35,606 nt of DNA, from positions 1 through 35,606 of the forward strand of contig CAMAUX010000059.1 of NCBI GenBank assembly GCA_945861435.1, read 5' to 3'. Position numbers and translations under genes: made by a program. Numbering within the stretch: the stretch's first letter is position 1; every line of letters begins with the position of its first letter. Under the pieces are notes generated by a model. It did not search any database. It was not told the origin of the DNA and saw only the letters and a list, made by a program, of their open reading frames with translations. Below are positions 16,552 to 25,026 of this stretch, one piece after another. The stretch comes from Chthoniobacter flavus (GTDB lineage Bacteria > Verrucomicrobiota > Verrucomicrobiia > Chthoniobacterales > Chthoniobacteraceae).

Positions 16552-17005
16552 CCACCCTTGATGCTGCGGCGGACCGAGGCGGGTCTGCGAGGCGGGTCTG
16601 ACCCGATGCCTTCGATCACTTCGACATCACGGACATCACGGACATCGCGGGCGTCACGGGCGTCACGGGCGTCACGGGCGTCACGGGCGTCGCGGACATC
16701 GCGGACATCACGGACGTCACCCAAAGGGGCGCCTGCAGCGCCTTTGCCGAAGCCTTTTCCCCAGGAAACGGTCCGGACAATCCATTGGCTCCAAAGCAAC
16801 CACCCCGCGCTCTGCGGCGGGCCCTCAAAAAAAAACCAGCCCCCAGCCCCCATGGAAGGCGTCCGTCCGCCCCCCTCACTCACCCTCACTCACCCTCAAC
16901 TCACTTGCTCGGCCTTAAAAATATCCACTGCACCTAACGCCCCTCCTCCCAACCACGGCATCCGCCGTAAAACCCACCCTCTTAGCTGCACACGGACCAC
17001 CAGCC
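16552..17005. other. Intergenic region with minisatellite and simple repeats
   Basis: No gene is supported. Contents: the 9-bp array 16623-16721; a hairpin CAAAGGGGCGC/GCGCCTTTG at 16722-16746 with no following T-tract; a run of nine A near 16830; a short CCCTCACTCA direct repeat near 16875-16903; and an AT-richer patch (about 16910-16930, CTTAAAAATATCC) that could hold the promoter of the downstream nuclease gene. Confidence 0.6.
16623..16721. repeat. 9-bp minisatellite, 11 units
   Basis: Eleven contiguous 9-bp units in strict phase: GACATCACG, GACATCACG, GACATCGCG, four GGCGTCACG, GGCGTCGCG, GACATCGCG, GACATCACG, GACGTCACC. The pattern is roughly symmetric, with GACATC units outside and GGCGTC units in the middle. 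Shifted by one base the unit is CGGACATCA or CGGGCGTCA. There is no spacer, so this is not CRISPR. The unit is a multiple of three, so no frame is broken, but no convincing protein runs through it. Confidence 0.95.
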
Positions 17006-18010
17006 ATGGCCGAAGACGACATCCATCAACCCAACGACAAATTCGTCAAAGCCACCTTCTCCGTTCCCGACAACGCGCGCGCATTTTTCCAATCCCATCT
17101 CCCAGCACATCTCGCCCCCCTCTTCGACTGGGACTCGCTACGGCACATTCCGTCCACCTTCATCGCCCCTCAATTCGCAGCCTCCGAGAGCGATCTCCTC
17201 TTCTCCGTCCGCATCAGCGACCGCAAGGGCTACGTCTACCTCCTCTTCGAGCACCAAAGCACCGAGGACCCGCGCATGGCCTTGCGTCTGCTCGGCTACA
17301 TCGTCCAGATCTGGCAGCGCTTCGTCCGCGAGAACCCTCAATCCACCAAGCTTCCCGCCGTATTCCCCCTCGTGCTGGCTCAAGGCAAGCGCCCATGGAA
17401 GACCTCCACCAAGCTCGAGGACCTCATCGACCTCCCATCCGGCGTCGCAGAACACCTCGGCCCGTGGCAACCCGCACTCCTCTTCCACCTCATGGAACTG
17501 GTGAGGATTCCCTACGAGGAGCTTCATGGGAACCCGAACGCAACCCTCGCCCTGCGCGCTCTGAAAGCCGAACCCTTCGATCAACTCCTCAGCGAGGTGG
17601 TATGGGATGAAACCCTCCTGAAACGAATCTCCGAGGATGCGCTCGAACACTTCCTACGCTACATAGTGGACGCTGACGTCGACGAATCGCTCTTCCTCCA
17701 GCGGATCCACTCCCTGCAAAGCCCGCCTCTGACTCCACACACCATGACACTCGCCGAACGACTCATCCAAAGGGGCAGAAACGAAGGCATCTCCCAAGGC
17801 ATCTCCCAAGGCATCTCCCAAGGCATCTCCCAAGGCGAAATCCGAGCGATGCGCGCCGCTATCCTTCGCACACTCGAACTCCGTCACGGCACCGTTCCAA
17901 CCCAACTCGCCAACGCCCTCGCTCAAATCTCGGACGAATCCCATCTCCAGCGCCTCCTCGAATCCGCAGTCCTTTCCTCCTCGCCCGACCAGTTCGCACA
18001 GACTCTCTGA
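17006..18010 (+). CDS. Rpn-family PD-(D/E)XK nuclease (YhgA-like / Transposase_31)
   Basis: 334 residues. The N-terminal domain matches the recombination-promoting nuclease/YhgA-like family: NDKFVKATFS (10-19), IPSTFIAPQF (48-57), then the nuclease core SDLLFSV (D63) and YLLFEHQS (E82, Q84), followed by MALRLLGYIVQIW and FPLVLAQGKRPW. The C-terminal part has MTLAERLIQRGRNEG (from 247), four exact GISQ repeats coded by four 12-bp units (17786-17833), and a final small helical module (282-334). Rpn proteins are DNA endonucleases linked to RecA-independent recombination and phage defence, and some carry an intragenic start giving a small C-terminal inhibitor. In-frame ATGs at 17744 and 17849 could serve that role. 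A degraded relative lies at 159-569. Converges with the ABC permease gene. Confidence 0.9.
   Translation: MAEDDIHQPNDKFVKATFSVPDNARAFFQSHLPAHLAPLFDWDSLRHIPSTFIAPQFAASESDLLFSVRISDRKGYVYLLFEHQSTEDPRMALRLLGYIVQIWQRFVRENPQSTKLPAVFPLVLAQGKRPWKTSTKLEDLIDLPSGVAEHLGPWQPALLFHLMELVRIPYEELHGNPNATLALRALKAEPFDQLLSEVVWDETLLKRISEDALEHFLRYIVDADVDESLFLQRIHSLQSPPLTPHTMTLAERLIQRGRNEGISQGISQGISQGISQGEIRAMRAAILRTLELRHGTVPTQLANALAQISDESHLQRLLESAVLSSSPDQFAQTL
17786..17833 (+). repeat. 12-bp in-frame tandem repeat, 4 copies
   Basis: GGCATCTCCCAA repeated four times without change, coding GISQ four times in the linker before the C-terminal module of the nuclease. Copy-number change by slippage would lengthen or shorten the linker without breaking the frame. 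The remnant at 369-392 has GRNE units in the same place. Confidence 0.95.
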
Positions 18011-18076
18011 CGAGCCGACCCGGCACTCTCGCCGCCGCCAGCCGCTGCCGGTTCCGGCTGCAACCGCGGCGAACGC

Positions 18077-19078
18077 CTACACCTGCGCCCCGGCCTGGGG
18101 CACACTCTGCATCGCACGCGCAGTGCGCCGCCGCGCCGCGAACCTGCGGGCAAGCTCGTCCGCAATGACTCCGATCAGAATCACGGCACCGATGATGGCG
18201 AACTCCACGTTGTTGCGCGTGGTCACAAGGGTGATCATGTTCCGAAGAACCTGCATCAGGGTCGCCCCCACCAGCACCCCCACCACAGAACCCTCCCCGC
18301 CTCGCAAACTGCATCCTCCCAGCACCGCCGCTGCGATGGCATAGAGCTCGTAGAAATTCCCAAAATCCACCGGCTGCGCGGAGTTCACATCCAGCACAAA
18401 GAACACCCCACCCACTCCCGCCAATCCGGAGCTGATCACATACGCCAGCACCGTCATCCGCTCGGTCGGGATACCGCTGTAAGTCGCCGCCTGGGGATTG
18501 CGCCCCAGCGCCAGAAGGTAACGCCCGAAGATCGTCCGGTTCAAAAACACCGCCGCCACCACCGCCACCACAGCAAGGAAAACCACCGGCGCCGGCAGCT
18601 CGAACCCAGGCAGAAACGGGATTTTTCCCGTGGCCAGCATCCGGATGCCCTTGAACTCGCTCCCGAATCCCACGGTCTGATCTCCGGTGAATCCGCGCGC
18701 GATCCCGCGGTACAGCAGCAGGCCGCACAGCGTCACGATGAAGGGCTGGATGCGCAGCTTGGTGATCAACAACCCGTGCGCGAGCCCGATCCCCATTGCC
18801 ACCGTCAACACCACCGGCAGCGCAATCCCCAGCGGCCAGTGATGCACCGTCAGCAACCACGGCAACCCACACCCCACCAGACACACCACCGAGCCCAGCG
18901 AAAGATCGATGCCGCCTGTGATGATCACAAACGCCACCCCAATGCTCAGAATCCCAAACAACGCCGAGCGCCTCAGCACATTCTCCACATTATACGCGCT
19001 CAGAAAACTGTCGGAGAGCGATGCTGTCACCACACACACCACAATCAGCAGGCCAAGGATTCCAAGGATCTTCTTCAT
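18077..19078 (-). CDS. CUT2-family sugar ABC transporter permease (RbsC-like)
   Basis: 333 residues from the ATG at 19078, which sits one base after the TGA of the ATPase gene; longer in-frame starts lie inside that gene. The protein is very hydrophobic with about eight to ten membrane helices and the BPD_transp_2 signature GVAFVIITGGIDLSLGSV near residue 50-65. Later landmarks include GLARG-type and GVGGVFF segments and the C-terminal VGVLVGATLMQVLRNMI. It forms the channel of an importer of the ribose/xylose/galactose class. It is the last gene of the seven-gene minus-strand operon and ends 66 bp from the converging nuclease gene. The substrate is not predictable. Confidence 0.93.
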   Translation of the reverse strand: MKKILGILGLLIVVCVVTASLSDSFLSAYNVENVLRRSALFGILSIGVAFVIITGGIDLSLGSVVCLVGCGLPWLLTVHHWPLGIALPVVLTVAMGIGLAHGLLITKLRIQPFIVTLCGLLLYRGIARGFTGDQTVGFGSEFKGIRMLATGKIPFLPGFELPAPVVFLAVVAVVAAVFLNRTIFGRYLLALGRNPQAATYSGIPTERMTVLAYVISSGLAGVGGVFFVLDVNSAQPVDFGNFYELYAIAAAVLGGCSLRGGEGSVVGVLVGATLMQVLRNMITLVTTRNNVEFAIIGAVILIGVIADELARRFAARRRTARAMQSVPQAGAQV

Positions 19079-19079
19079 A

Positions 19080-20600
19080 TCAGGAAACAGGAACGGGATG
19101 GGAGACTCGGGGACCGGCGCCGGTGGCAAGGTGCATCACCGCCTCCTCGCTGAGTTCGCCACGCGACAGTTCGCCCGCAAGACGCCCCTCGTGCAGCACC
19201 AGCACCCGGTCTGACATGCCGAGGATCTCCTCCAGATCGCTCGACACAAAAAGCACCGCCACCCCCTTGGACGCGAGTTCCTCCATGAGCAGATAAATCT
19301 CCTGCTTGGCTCCAATGTCCACGCCCCTCGTCGGCTCATCCAGAAGCAGCACCCGCGGCCGCGTCGCAAGCCACTTCCCAATCACCACCTTCTGCTGGTT
19401 GCCCCCGGAAAGAAACTGCACCGGTTGCTCCGCATTGGGCGTTTTGATCCGCATCGCCCCCACCATCTCCTCGCAAAGCGCACGCTCCTGCTGCCTGTTC
19501 AGAAAACCCCGCCGCTGATCCCGGTGCAATGTGGCGAGACTGATGTTCTCACGCACCCCCATCTCCAGCACCAACCCGTCGTGTTTGCGATCCTCGGGCA
19601 CCAGCGCCAATCCCGCATCCATGGCCGCGCGCGGCGATTCTGCGGCCAGCGCACGTCCATCCACACGCACCGCACCGGCCAGCGCCGGCGTGATTCCAAA
19701 GAGCGCCTCAAGCACCTCCGTGCGTCCCGCTCCCACCAACCCAGCCATCCCCACCACCTCCCCCGCGCGCACTTGAAAATTCACCGCATGCCTCGGGTGT
19801 GCCCGCGTCCGCAGACCCTCCACCTCCAATACCGGAGCGCCAGAGGGATGCACCTTGTGCGGGTAAAACTGCGAAAGCTCGCGCCCCACCATCAGACGCA
19901 CCATCGCCGGATGGGAGATCTCGCCCCCGGAAAGCTGGCCCGCGTTCTCCCCGTCGCGCAGCACCTCCACGCGGTCTGCGAGACCGTGCACCTCTCCGAG
20001 TCGGTGGGAGATGTATACAATCGCCACGCCACGACTGCGCAGCTCGCGGATGAGTCGCAGAAGGTTCTGCGCCTCGTACCCCGAAAGGCTCGACGTCGGC
20101 TCGTCCATGATCAGCACGCGCGCCTTCACCGAGAGCGCCTTCGCAATCTCCACCAACTGCTGCTGACCAATCGTCAACTCGCTCACCAGCGTTTCCGGCG
20201 ACACCGCCAGTCCCACCTGCTCCAGCACCACCCGCGATTCCCGGTTGATCCGACCCGAGTCGATCCAGCCCATGCGCTGCGGCTCGCGCCCCAGATAGAT
20301 GTTCGCCCCCACATCGAGCGTTTCCGCAAGGTTGAGCTCCTGATGGATGAGCGCGATCCCCAGCGAAAGCGCCTCCTGCACCGAGCGAATCGCGCGCACC
20401 TGCCCGTCGATGATCAACTCCCCGGTGTCCGGCCCCTGCACGCCGGCGAGGATCTTCATCAACGTGCTCTTGCCGGCCCCGTTCTCACCGATCACCGCCA
20501 GCACCTCACCCGCATGCACCGCAAGGCTCACGCCCCGCAGCGCGCGCACACCCCCGAAGGACTTCACAATCCTGCGGGCTTCGAGGACGGGCACGGACAT
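19080..20600 (-). CDS. CUT2-family sugar ABC transporter ATPase, two fused domains (RbsA/MglA-like)
   Basis: 506 residues with two ABC cassettes, as in RbsA, MglA and XylG. Cassette 1 has Walker A GENGAGKST (38-46), a signature-like LTIGQQQLVEIAKAL and Walker B VLIMDEPTSSL. Cassette 2 has a degenerate Walker A GLVGAGRTE, signature LSGGNQQKVVIGKWL and Walker B VLLLDEPTRGVD. A defective second Walker A (no GKS/T) is the usual state in this family. It energises import through the permease encoded one base downstream. The gap to the upstream binding-protein gene is 23 bp. Confidence 0.95.
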   Translation of the reverse strand: MSVPVLEARRIVKSFGGVRALRGVSLAVHAGEVLAVIGENGAGKSTLMKILAGVQGPDTGELIIDGQVRAIRSVQEALSLGIALIHQELNLAETLDVGANIYLGREPQRMGWIDSGRINRESRVVLEQVGLAVSPETLVSELTIGQQQLVEIAKALSVKARVLIMDEPTSSLSGYEAQNLLRLIRELRSRGVAIVYISHRLGEVHGLADRVEVLRDGENAGQLSGGEISHPAMVRLMVGRELSQFYPHKVHPSGAPVLEVEGLRTRAHPRHAVNFQVRAGEVVGMAGLVGAGRTEVLEALFGITPALAGAVRVDGRALAAESPRAAMDAGLALVPEDRKHDGLVLEMGVRENISLATLHRDQRRGFLNRQQERALCEEMVGAMRIKTPNAEQPVQFLSGGNQQKVVIGKWLATRPRVLLLDEPTRGVDIGAKQEIYLLMEELASKGVAVLFVSSDLEEILGMSDRVLVLHEGRLAGELSRGELSEEAVMHLATGAGPRVSHPVPVS

Positions 20601-20623
20601 GGCAGAGGGACTTCCCGACCGCC

Positions 20624-21658
20624 CTACTTGGCTGATCCCATCCGGGCCTTCAGTTCCTTCTGGAAAGCCTCCACGTTGTCCTTGCGGATCTGATGCGCCG
20701 GAATGTCGATGAACCGCTGCTCCGGCAGCGCCTTGCCCGCCAGCAGCCCGGAGAGCATCTCCACGGACTTGTACCCATACATGTACGGGTCCTGCACCAC
20801 CGTCCCCACCACCGTCCCCTTGGCGATCCCATCCAGCGTGGCGTCATCCTCATCAAAGCCCACGAGCTTCACGGTCCCCAGCTTTCTGGCCTGCGCCAGC
20901 GCCTCGAGGATCAACGGCGGATTGTATGCAAAGAGCCCCACCATGCAGCTCAGATCCGGATACTTCGCAATCGCGTCCTCCGCGTTCGCCTTGGCTTTCG
21001 CGCGGTCAAACTGGTCGGTGAGCGTTCCAAGGATCTTGAATCCATTGCCCTCCAGCACCTCGGAAGGATTGTCGAAGTGATTGCTGTTTTCGGGACGGCC
21101 GAGAATCGCGTCGATGACCCCCTGTCGCCGCCGCTTCGAATTATCCTGCTCCAAGCGCCCGATGAAGAGCATCACCGAACCGCCCTTGGGCAGCGCCTCG
21201 CGCACGAGGTCCCCGCACAGCCGCCCCGCCTTGTAGTTATCCATCCCGATGTAAAGCAGGCGCTCGCTCTGCGGCGCATCCGAGTCGTGCGTGATCACCT
21301 TCGCCCGCTTCGCCGCCGTGTTGATCAACTCCGTCTGATTCACCGGATCAATCGGGCTCAGTGCGATCCCGCCCACCCCGCGCGTCAGCAGATCCTCAAT
21401 GATCCGCTTCTGATCGCCGATGCCCTCGGCGGGCATGTACGTCTCCGCATCCACCTTCAAATCCCGGCTCGCCGCCTTCACGCCCGCCGCGGCGATGGTC
21501 CAGAAGGACGCCACACCGTTCGTCACAAAGGCAATCTTGCCGCCCTTGGCCGAAGGCGCGCCGCCAGACTCCTTGGAGGCAGCCGGCTTGTCACAGCCGT
21601 TGAGCAAAAGCGATGCAAGCGCCGCGGCGCCCAGCAGGGATCGATGGAGGTGTTTCAT
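20624..21658 (-). CDS. Sugar-binding lipoprotein of the ABC importer (Peripla_BP_4, RbsB-like)
   Basis: 344 residues. The N-terminus is a lipoprotein signal with lipobox LLNG-C22, followed by a Ser/Gly-rich flexible stretch and then the ribose-binding-protein-like fold: [45 protein letters not shown], and a final segment with [30 protein letters not shown]. It captures the substrate outside the inner membrane and delivers it to the permease. The fold class covers monosaccharides, cyclitols and autoinducer-type sugars, so the ligand is open. Encoded just upstream of the ATPase and 35 bp after the SDR gene. Confidence 0.94.
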   Translation of the reverse strand: MKHLHRSLLGAAALASLLLNGCDKPAASKESGGAPSAKGGKIAFVTNGVASFWTIAAAGVKAASRDLKVDAETYMPAEGIGDQKRIIEDLLTRGVGGIALSPIDPVNQTELINTAAKRAKVITHDSDAPQSERLLYIGMDNYKAGRLCGDLVREALPKGGSVMLFIGRLEQDNSKRRRQGVIDAILGRPENSNHFDNPSEVLEGNGFKILGTLTDQFDRAKAKANAEDAIAKYPDLSCMVGLFAYNPPLILEALAQARKLGTVKLVGFDEDDATLDGIAKGTVVGTVVQDPYMYGYKSVEMLSGLLAGKALPEQRFIDIPAHQIRKDNVEAFQKELKARMGSAK

Positions 21659-21693
21659 GGTGCGTTGATGGGGGTGGTTCAGCGAAGAGAAAT

Positions 21694-22461
21694 TCAGTGG
21701 GTCGTCATCCCGCCGTTGATGTGCAGGTTCTGAGCCGTGATGAAGGAGGAGGCGTCACTCGCAAGAAACACCACCGCGCCACCCATGTCGTCCGGCACGC
21801 CCCAACGGTTCATCGGAATGAGGCTCCGATAGCCGTCCTTCAAATCCTGCGGATCGTTCTCATGCCGCTCCACCGGAATCCATCCGGGAGCCAGCATGTT
21901 CACGGTAATCCCCCAAGGCGCGAGCTCCGATGCAAGGCTGCGGTTGAAACCGTTCTGCCCACCCTTGGCCGCCACATACGCAGTGAAGGGCGACACGCCG
22001 CGGGCCACCACCTCGGAACCAATGTTGATGATCCGCCCCCAGCGCTGCGCCTTCATGTGCGGCAGGCATGCACGCGTGAGCAGGAACGGGCTCTTGATGA
22101 AGAAATCCAGCATCTGCTGGTAGAACGCCCAGTCGTATTCCTCGATGGGCTTCTGCGGCTGCGCCGGCGTCGCATTGAGCACGAGGATGTCCACCGGCCC
22201 AAGCTGCGCGGCGATCTCCCCCACCATGCGTTCCACCTCCGCCTCGTCCGTCACATCCCCGCGCACCAGCAGCGCCTCGATGTCCGCCGCTTTGCATTCT
22301 GCCAGCGCCGCCTCCGCGCGCGCCGTGTTGTTCTGATAATTGAGCGCCACCCTTGCCCCAGCCCGGCCCAGCGCGAGAGCCATCGCCTTGCCAAGACCGG
22401 TCGAACTTCCGGTCACAAGCGCGACCCGGTTTTTGAGCGAGAAAGAAGCGGGATCAAACAT
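21694..22461 (-). CDS. Short-chain dehydrogenase/reductase
   Basis: 255 residues, a classical SDR in length and motifs: nucleotide-binding TGSSTGLG (17-24), NAT where NAG is usual (96-98), catalytic S149 in INIGSE, Y162 and K166 in YVAAK, and the late PGWIPVER. Such enzymes oxidise or reduce sugars, polyols or hydroxy acids with NAD(P). It lies inside the operon between the propeller protein and the sugar importer, so it probably acts in the cytoplasm on the imported compound. The ASTV of many SDRs is replaced by [10 protein letters not shown] after strand 2 (41-50), which could affect NADP preference; that is a weak hint. Confidence 0.93.
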   Translation of the reverse strand: MFDPASFSLKNRVALVTGSSTGLGKAMALALGRAGARVALNYQNNTARAEAALAECKAADIEALLVRGDVTDEAEVERMVGEIAAQLGPVDILVLNATPAQPQKPIEEYDWAFYQQMLDFFIKSPFLLTRACLPHMKAQRWGRIINIGSEVVARGVSPFTAYVAAKGGQNGFNRSLASELAPWGITVNMLAPGWIPVERHENDPQDLKDGYRSLIPMNRWGVPDDMGGAVVFLASDASSFITAQNLHINGGMTTH

Positions 22462-22527
22462 GGTCGAAATAAAATCTCTGTGCTGGCTGATGCGGACGCG
22501 CCGTCACTTGGCCGATGACGTGGCCGA

Positions 22528-23511
22528 TTACTTGGCCGGAGTGCCAACCCCGTCGACAACCTCCACCGCGACCGTCGAATTTCCGAAGCGCTCGTAGTCG
22601 TTGTAAGTCCACACCACGTTCTTCGCGGCATCCACCTCGATGCTCAGCGGCATCCCGGGCCCCGCATGGCAGTTGCCAAAGCGCGTGTTCCCATTCGGCA
22701 ACCGCTGCACCCGAGTCACCCACGCCAGCGTGATCCCCGGCAGGTCGTTCTGCTCCAACTTCCACACCACCTCCTTGTTCGGGTTCACCTCCAGCACGCT
22801 GTGTCCGTTCCCGGTCCCGATCAGCGTGTTCCCGTTCTCCAACCGCACCACGTTGAAGAGATGGTTTCCAAATGCCTCCGGCCCGTGCCCGCCCTTGTTC
22901 TGTTTTCCGAACATCGGCACCTCGTACTCCCACACCACCTTGCCGTCGCGTGCGTACTCACGCACCTTCCCGTCCGCCTCGTGCGCGACGAGATAAGTGC
23001 CCGCCGGCGTCCGGCGCACTAGGCGCGTGTCGCTGTGTTTGCTGGGCTTGTCGCGCGTCAGCTTGATCTCGTGCACAAGCTTCCCCTCGCGGTCCACCTC
23101 GATCAACCGCCCCACTCCGGACTCCGAAATCATCGTGTTCCCGTTCTCAAGACGCTGGAACGAATGCACCTCCAGCGGAGTGCCGCTGTTCCCGTTGGAC
23201 GTGGCGGAATCGTACTCCCACACCATCTTCCCCTCCGGACTGAGCTCCGTCACCTTCGTCCAGCCCGACTGGTAAAGCAGGTTCCCATTGGGCAGCAGCG
23301 CCGCGTCGTGCAACCCCGCCGACTTCACCTCGCGCTCAATCGTGCCATCCGCCGCAACCACCGCCGCCTTGCCCGTGTTGGCCACCAGCAACCGATGCTG
23401 CGCCCCCTTCTGCTCCGCCTGCACAGACGGACCGGCAAACAACGCTGCAGAGGCAATGGCGCAGAACGCAACGCGCGCGCCGTGGAATGAGTGGACTGGG
23501 GTGTTTTGCAT
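22528..23511 (-). CDS. Secreted beta-propeller protein (PQQ/ASST-like blades)
   Basis: 327 residues with a signal peptide (hydrophobic core about 13-28, cleavage near VQA). The mature part is built of repeating blades with the motif L.NGNT: LPNGNLLY, LENGNTMI, LENGNTLI, LPNGNTRF, each paired with strands such as KVVWEYE or EVVWKLE. This pattern is shared with arylsulfotransferase-like and PQQ-type propellers. No PQQ-dehydrogenase active-site residues are obvious, and an arylsulfotransferase histidine cannot be assigned with confidence. It may bind or convert a ligand outside the cell as part of the operon's oxidation module. Gaps: 36 bp to DUF1501 upstream, 66 bp to the SDR gene downstream. 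Confidence 0.85.
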   Translation of the reverse strand: MQNTPVHSFHGARVAFCAIASAALFAGPSVQAEQKGAQHRLLVANTGKAAVVAADGTIEREVKSAGLHDAALLPNGNLLYQSGWTKVTELSPEGKMVWEYDSATSNGNSGTPLEVHSFQRLENGNTMISESGVGRLIEVDREGKLVHEIKLTRDKPSKHSDTRLVRRTPAGTYLVAHEADGKVREYARDGKVVWEYEVPMFGKQNKGGHGPEAFGNHLFNVVRLENGNTLIGTGNGHSVLEVNPNKEVVWKLEQNDLPGITLAWVTRVQRLPNGNTRFGNCHAGPGMPLSIEVDAAKNVVWTYNDYERFGNSTVAVEVVDGVGTPAK

Positions 23512-23547
23512 GGGGGTGGGTGGAAAACGGAGAAACGGATTGGAGGC

Positions 23548-25008
23548 TCAGGTGAAAAGGGCGCGAATCGGATCCGCACCCTCGACGCCCACCAACTTCT
23601 GATCCAAGCCTCCATAAAAGAAGCTCAGGTGATTGGGGTCAACGCCGAGAAGATGCAGGATCGTGGCGTGCAGGTCCTTCACCTCGCTGCGATCCGCCAC
23701 CGCGCGATTGCCAAGCTCATCCGTCTGGCCAAAGGAGACGCCCCCCTTGATCCCTCCACCCGCCATCCACATGGTGAACCCCGCAGAGTTGTGATCGCGC
23801 CCCGTGCCCGTGGCATACTCCGCGGTCGGCTGCCGTCCGAATTCCCCGCCCCACACCACCAGCGTCTCGTCCAAGAGGCCGCGCTGCTTGAGGTCCTTGA
23901 GCAACCCCGCAATCGGCAGGTCTGTGTTGCCCGCGTGAAACTCGTGGTTCTTCACCAGATCCCCGTGCGCATCCCAGTTGCTGTCGTTGTGCGCGCCGCC
24001 GGAATAAATCTGAATGAACCGCACCCCGCGTTCCACCAGCCGCCGCGCGAGGAGGCACTTGCGCCCGAAGTCCGCGGTGCGCTCGTTGTTGATCCCATAA
24101 AGTGAGCGCGTCTCCTCGGACTCGCTCTCAAGGTCGATGGCCTCAGGCGCCTTCGCCTGCATGCGGAACGCCAGCTCGTAACTGTCGATGCGCGCCGCAA
24201 GGTTCGTGTTGTCCGGACGCGCCGCAAGATGGGCCCGGTTGAGTTCGTTGAGCGACTGAATAAGCCGCAGTTGCTGCGGTTCCGTCATCCCCTCCCGCGC
24301 CTTCAAATCAAGAATCGGCGAGCCCGCCGAACGGAACACCGTCCCCTGATACGTCGCAGGCATGAAGCCGGAGGACCAGTTCTTGGCGCCGGAAATCGGT
24401 CCACCCGTCTTATCCAGCATCACCACGTAACCAGGCAGATTCTTGTTCACCGAGCCCAGCCCGTAGTTGATCCAGGAACCGAGCGACGGTTTGCCACTAA
24501 GCAACGAGCCCGAATTCATCTTCAGCATCGCGGACCCGTGAATGGGCGACTCCGCCGTCATGCTGTGGATGAAGGCCATGTCGTCCACGCATCCCGCGAG
24601 GTTGGGAAAGAGATCCGACACCCATTTTCCACACTGCCCGTACTGCTTGAACTTCCACTTCGGCTCCACGATGCGCCCCTCGTTCTTCGAACCGCCCCTC
24701 CCCTTCGTCGAGATCTGCACGGTCTTCCCGTCCATCCCCAACATCGCCGGCTTGTAATCAAACGTGTCGATGTGACTCGGCCCGCCGTACATGAAGAGAA
24801 AGATCACGCTCTTGGCCTTCGCTGGAATCCGCAGCCCACCGCCGGCCTCCGCAGCCGCCCCACCGGCCGCTTGCGCGCTCGATCCAAAGAAACCGTCCCC
24901 CGCCAGCATCCCACCCAGCGCCAGATGCGTGAACCCACCGCCGACCGTCGTGAGAAACTCACGGCGCCGCACATTGCCACAGAACTGGGAGGGAACGTTC
25001 GGGTTCAT
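23548..25008 (-). CDS. DUF1501 family protein, Tat-exported (second copy)
   Basis: 486 residues with a twin-arginine signal RRREFL (14-19) and a following hydrophobic segment. It shares all the landmarks of the paralogue at 7192-8688: [55 protein letters not shown] and a C-terminal LHATILHLLGVD. The two copies are clearly related but diverged, so they are not a recent duplication. It follows the PSCyt/PSD1 gene by 18 bp. Its activity is unknown; the fold is that of the alkaline phosphatase superfamily. Confidence 0.93.
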   Translation of the reverse strand: MNPNVPSQFCGNVRRREFLTTVGGGFTHLALGGMLAGDGFFGSSAQAAGGAAAEAGGGLRIPAKAKSVIFLFMYGGPSHIDTFDYKPAMLGMDGKTVQISTKGRGGSKNEGRIVEPKWKFKQYGQCGKWVSDLFPNLAGCVDDMAFIHSMTAESPIHGSAMLKMNSGSLLSGKPSLGSWINYGLGSVNKNLPGYVVMLDKTGGPISGAKNWSSGFMPATYQGTVFRSAGSPILDLKAREGMTEPQQLRLIQSLNELNRAHLAARPDNTNLAARIDSYELAFRMQAKAPEAIDLESESEETRSLYGINNERTADFGRKCLLARRLVERGVRFIQIYSGGAHNDSNWDAHGDLVKNHEFHAGNTDLPIAGLLKDLKQRGLLDETLVVWGGEFGRQPTAEYATGTGRDHNSAGFTMWMAGGGIKGGVSFGQTDELGNRAVADRSEVKDLHATILHLLGVDPNHLSFFYGGLDQKLVGVEGADPIRALFT

Positions 25009-25026
25009 AGGAGAAGGAGCTGCGGA

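Noticed and set aside
16623-16721. CRISPR array
   Set aside because: Units are 9 bp and contiguous with no spacers, and no cas genes are present.
16722-16746. Rho-independent terminator
   Set aside because: The hairpin is not followed by a T-tract on either strand, and no gene end is adjacent in the right position.
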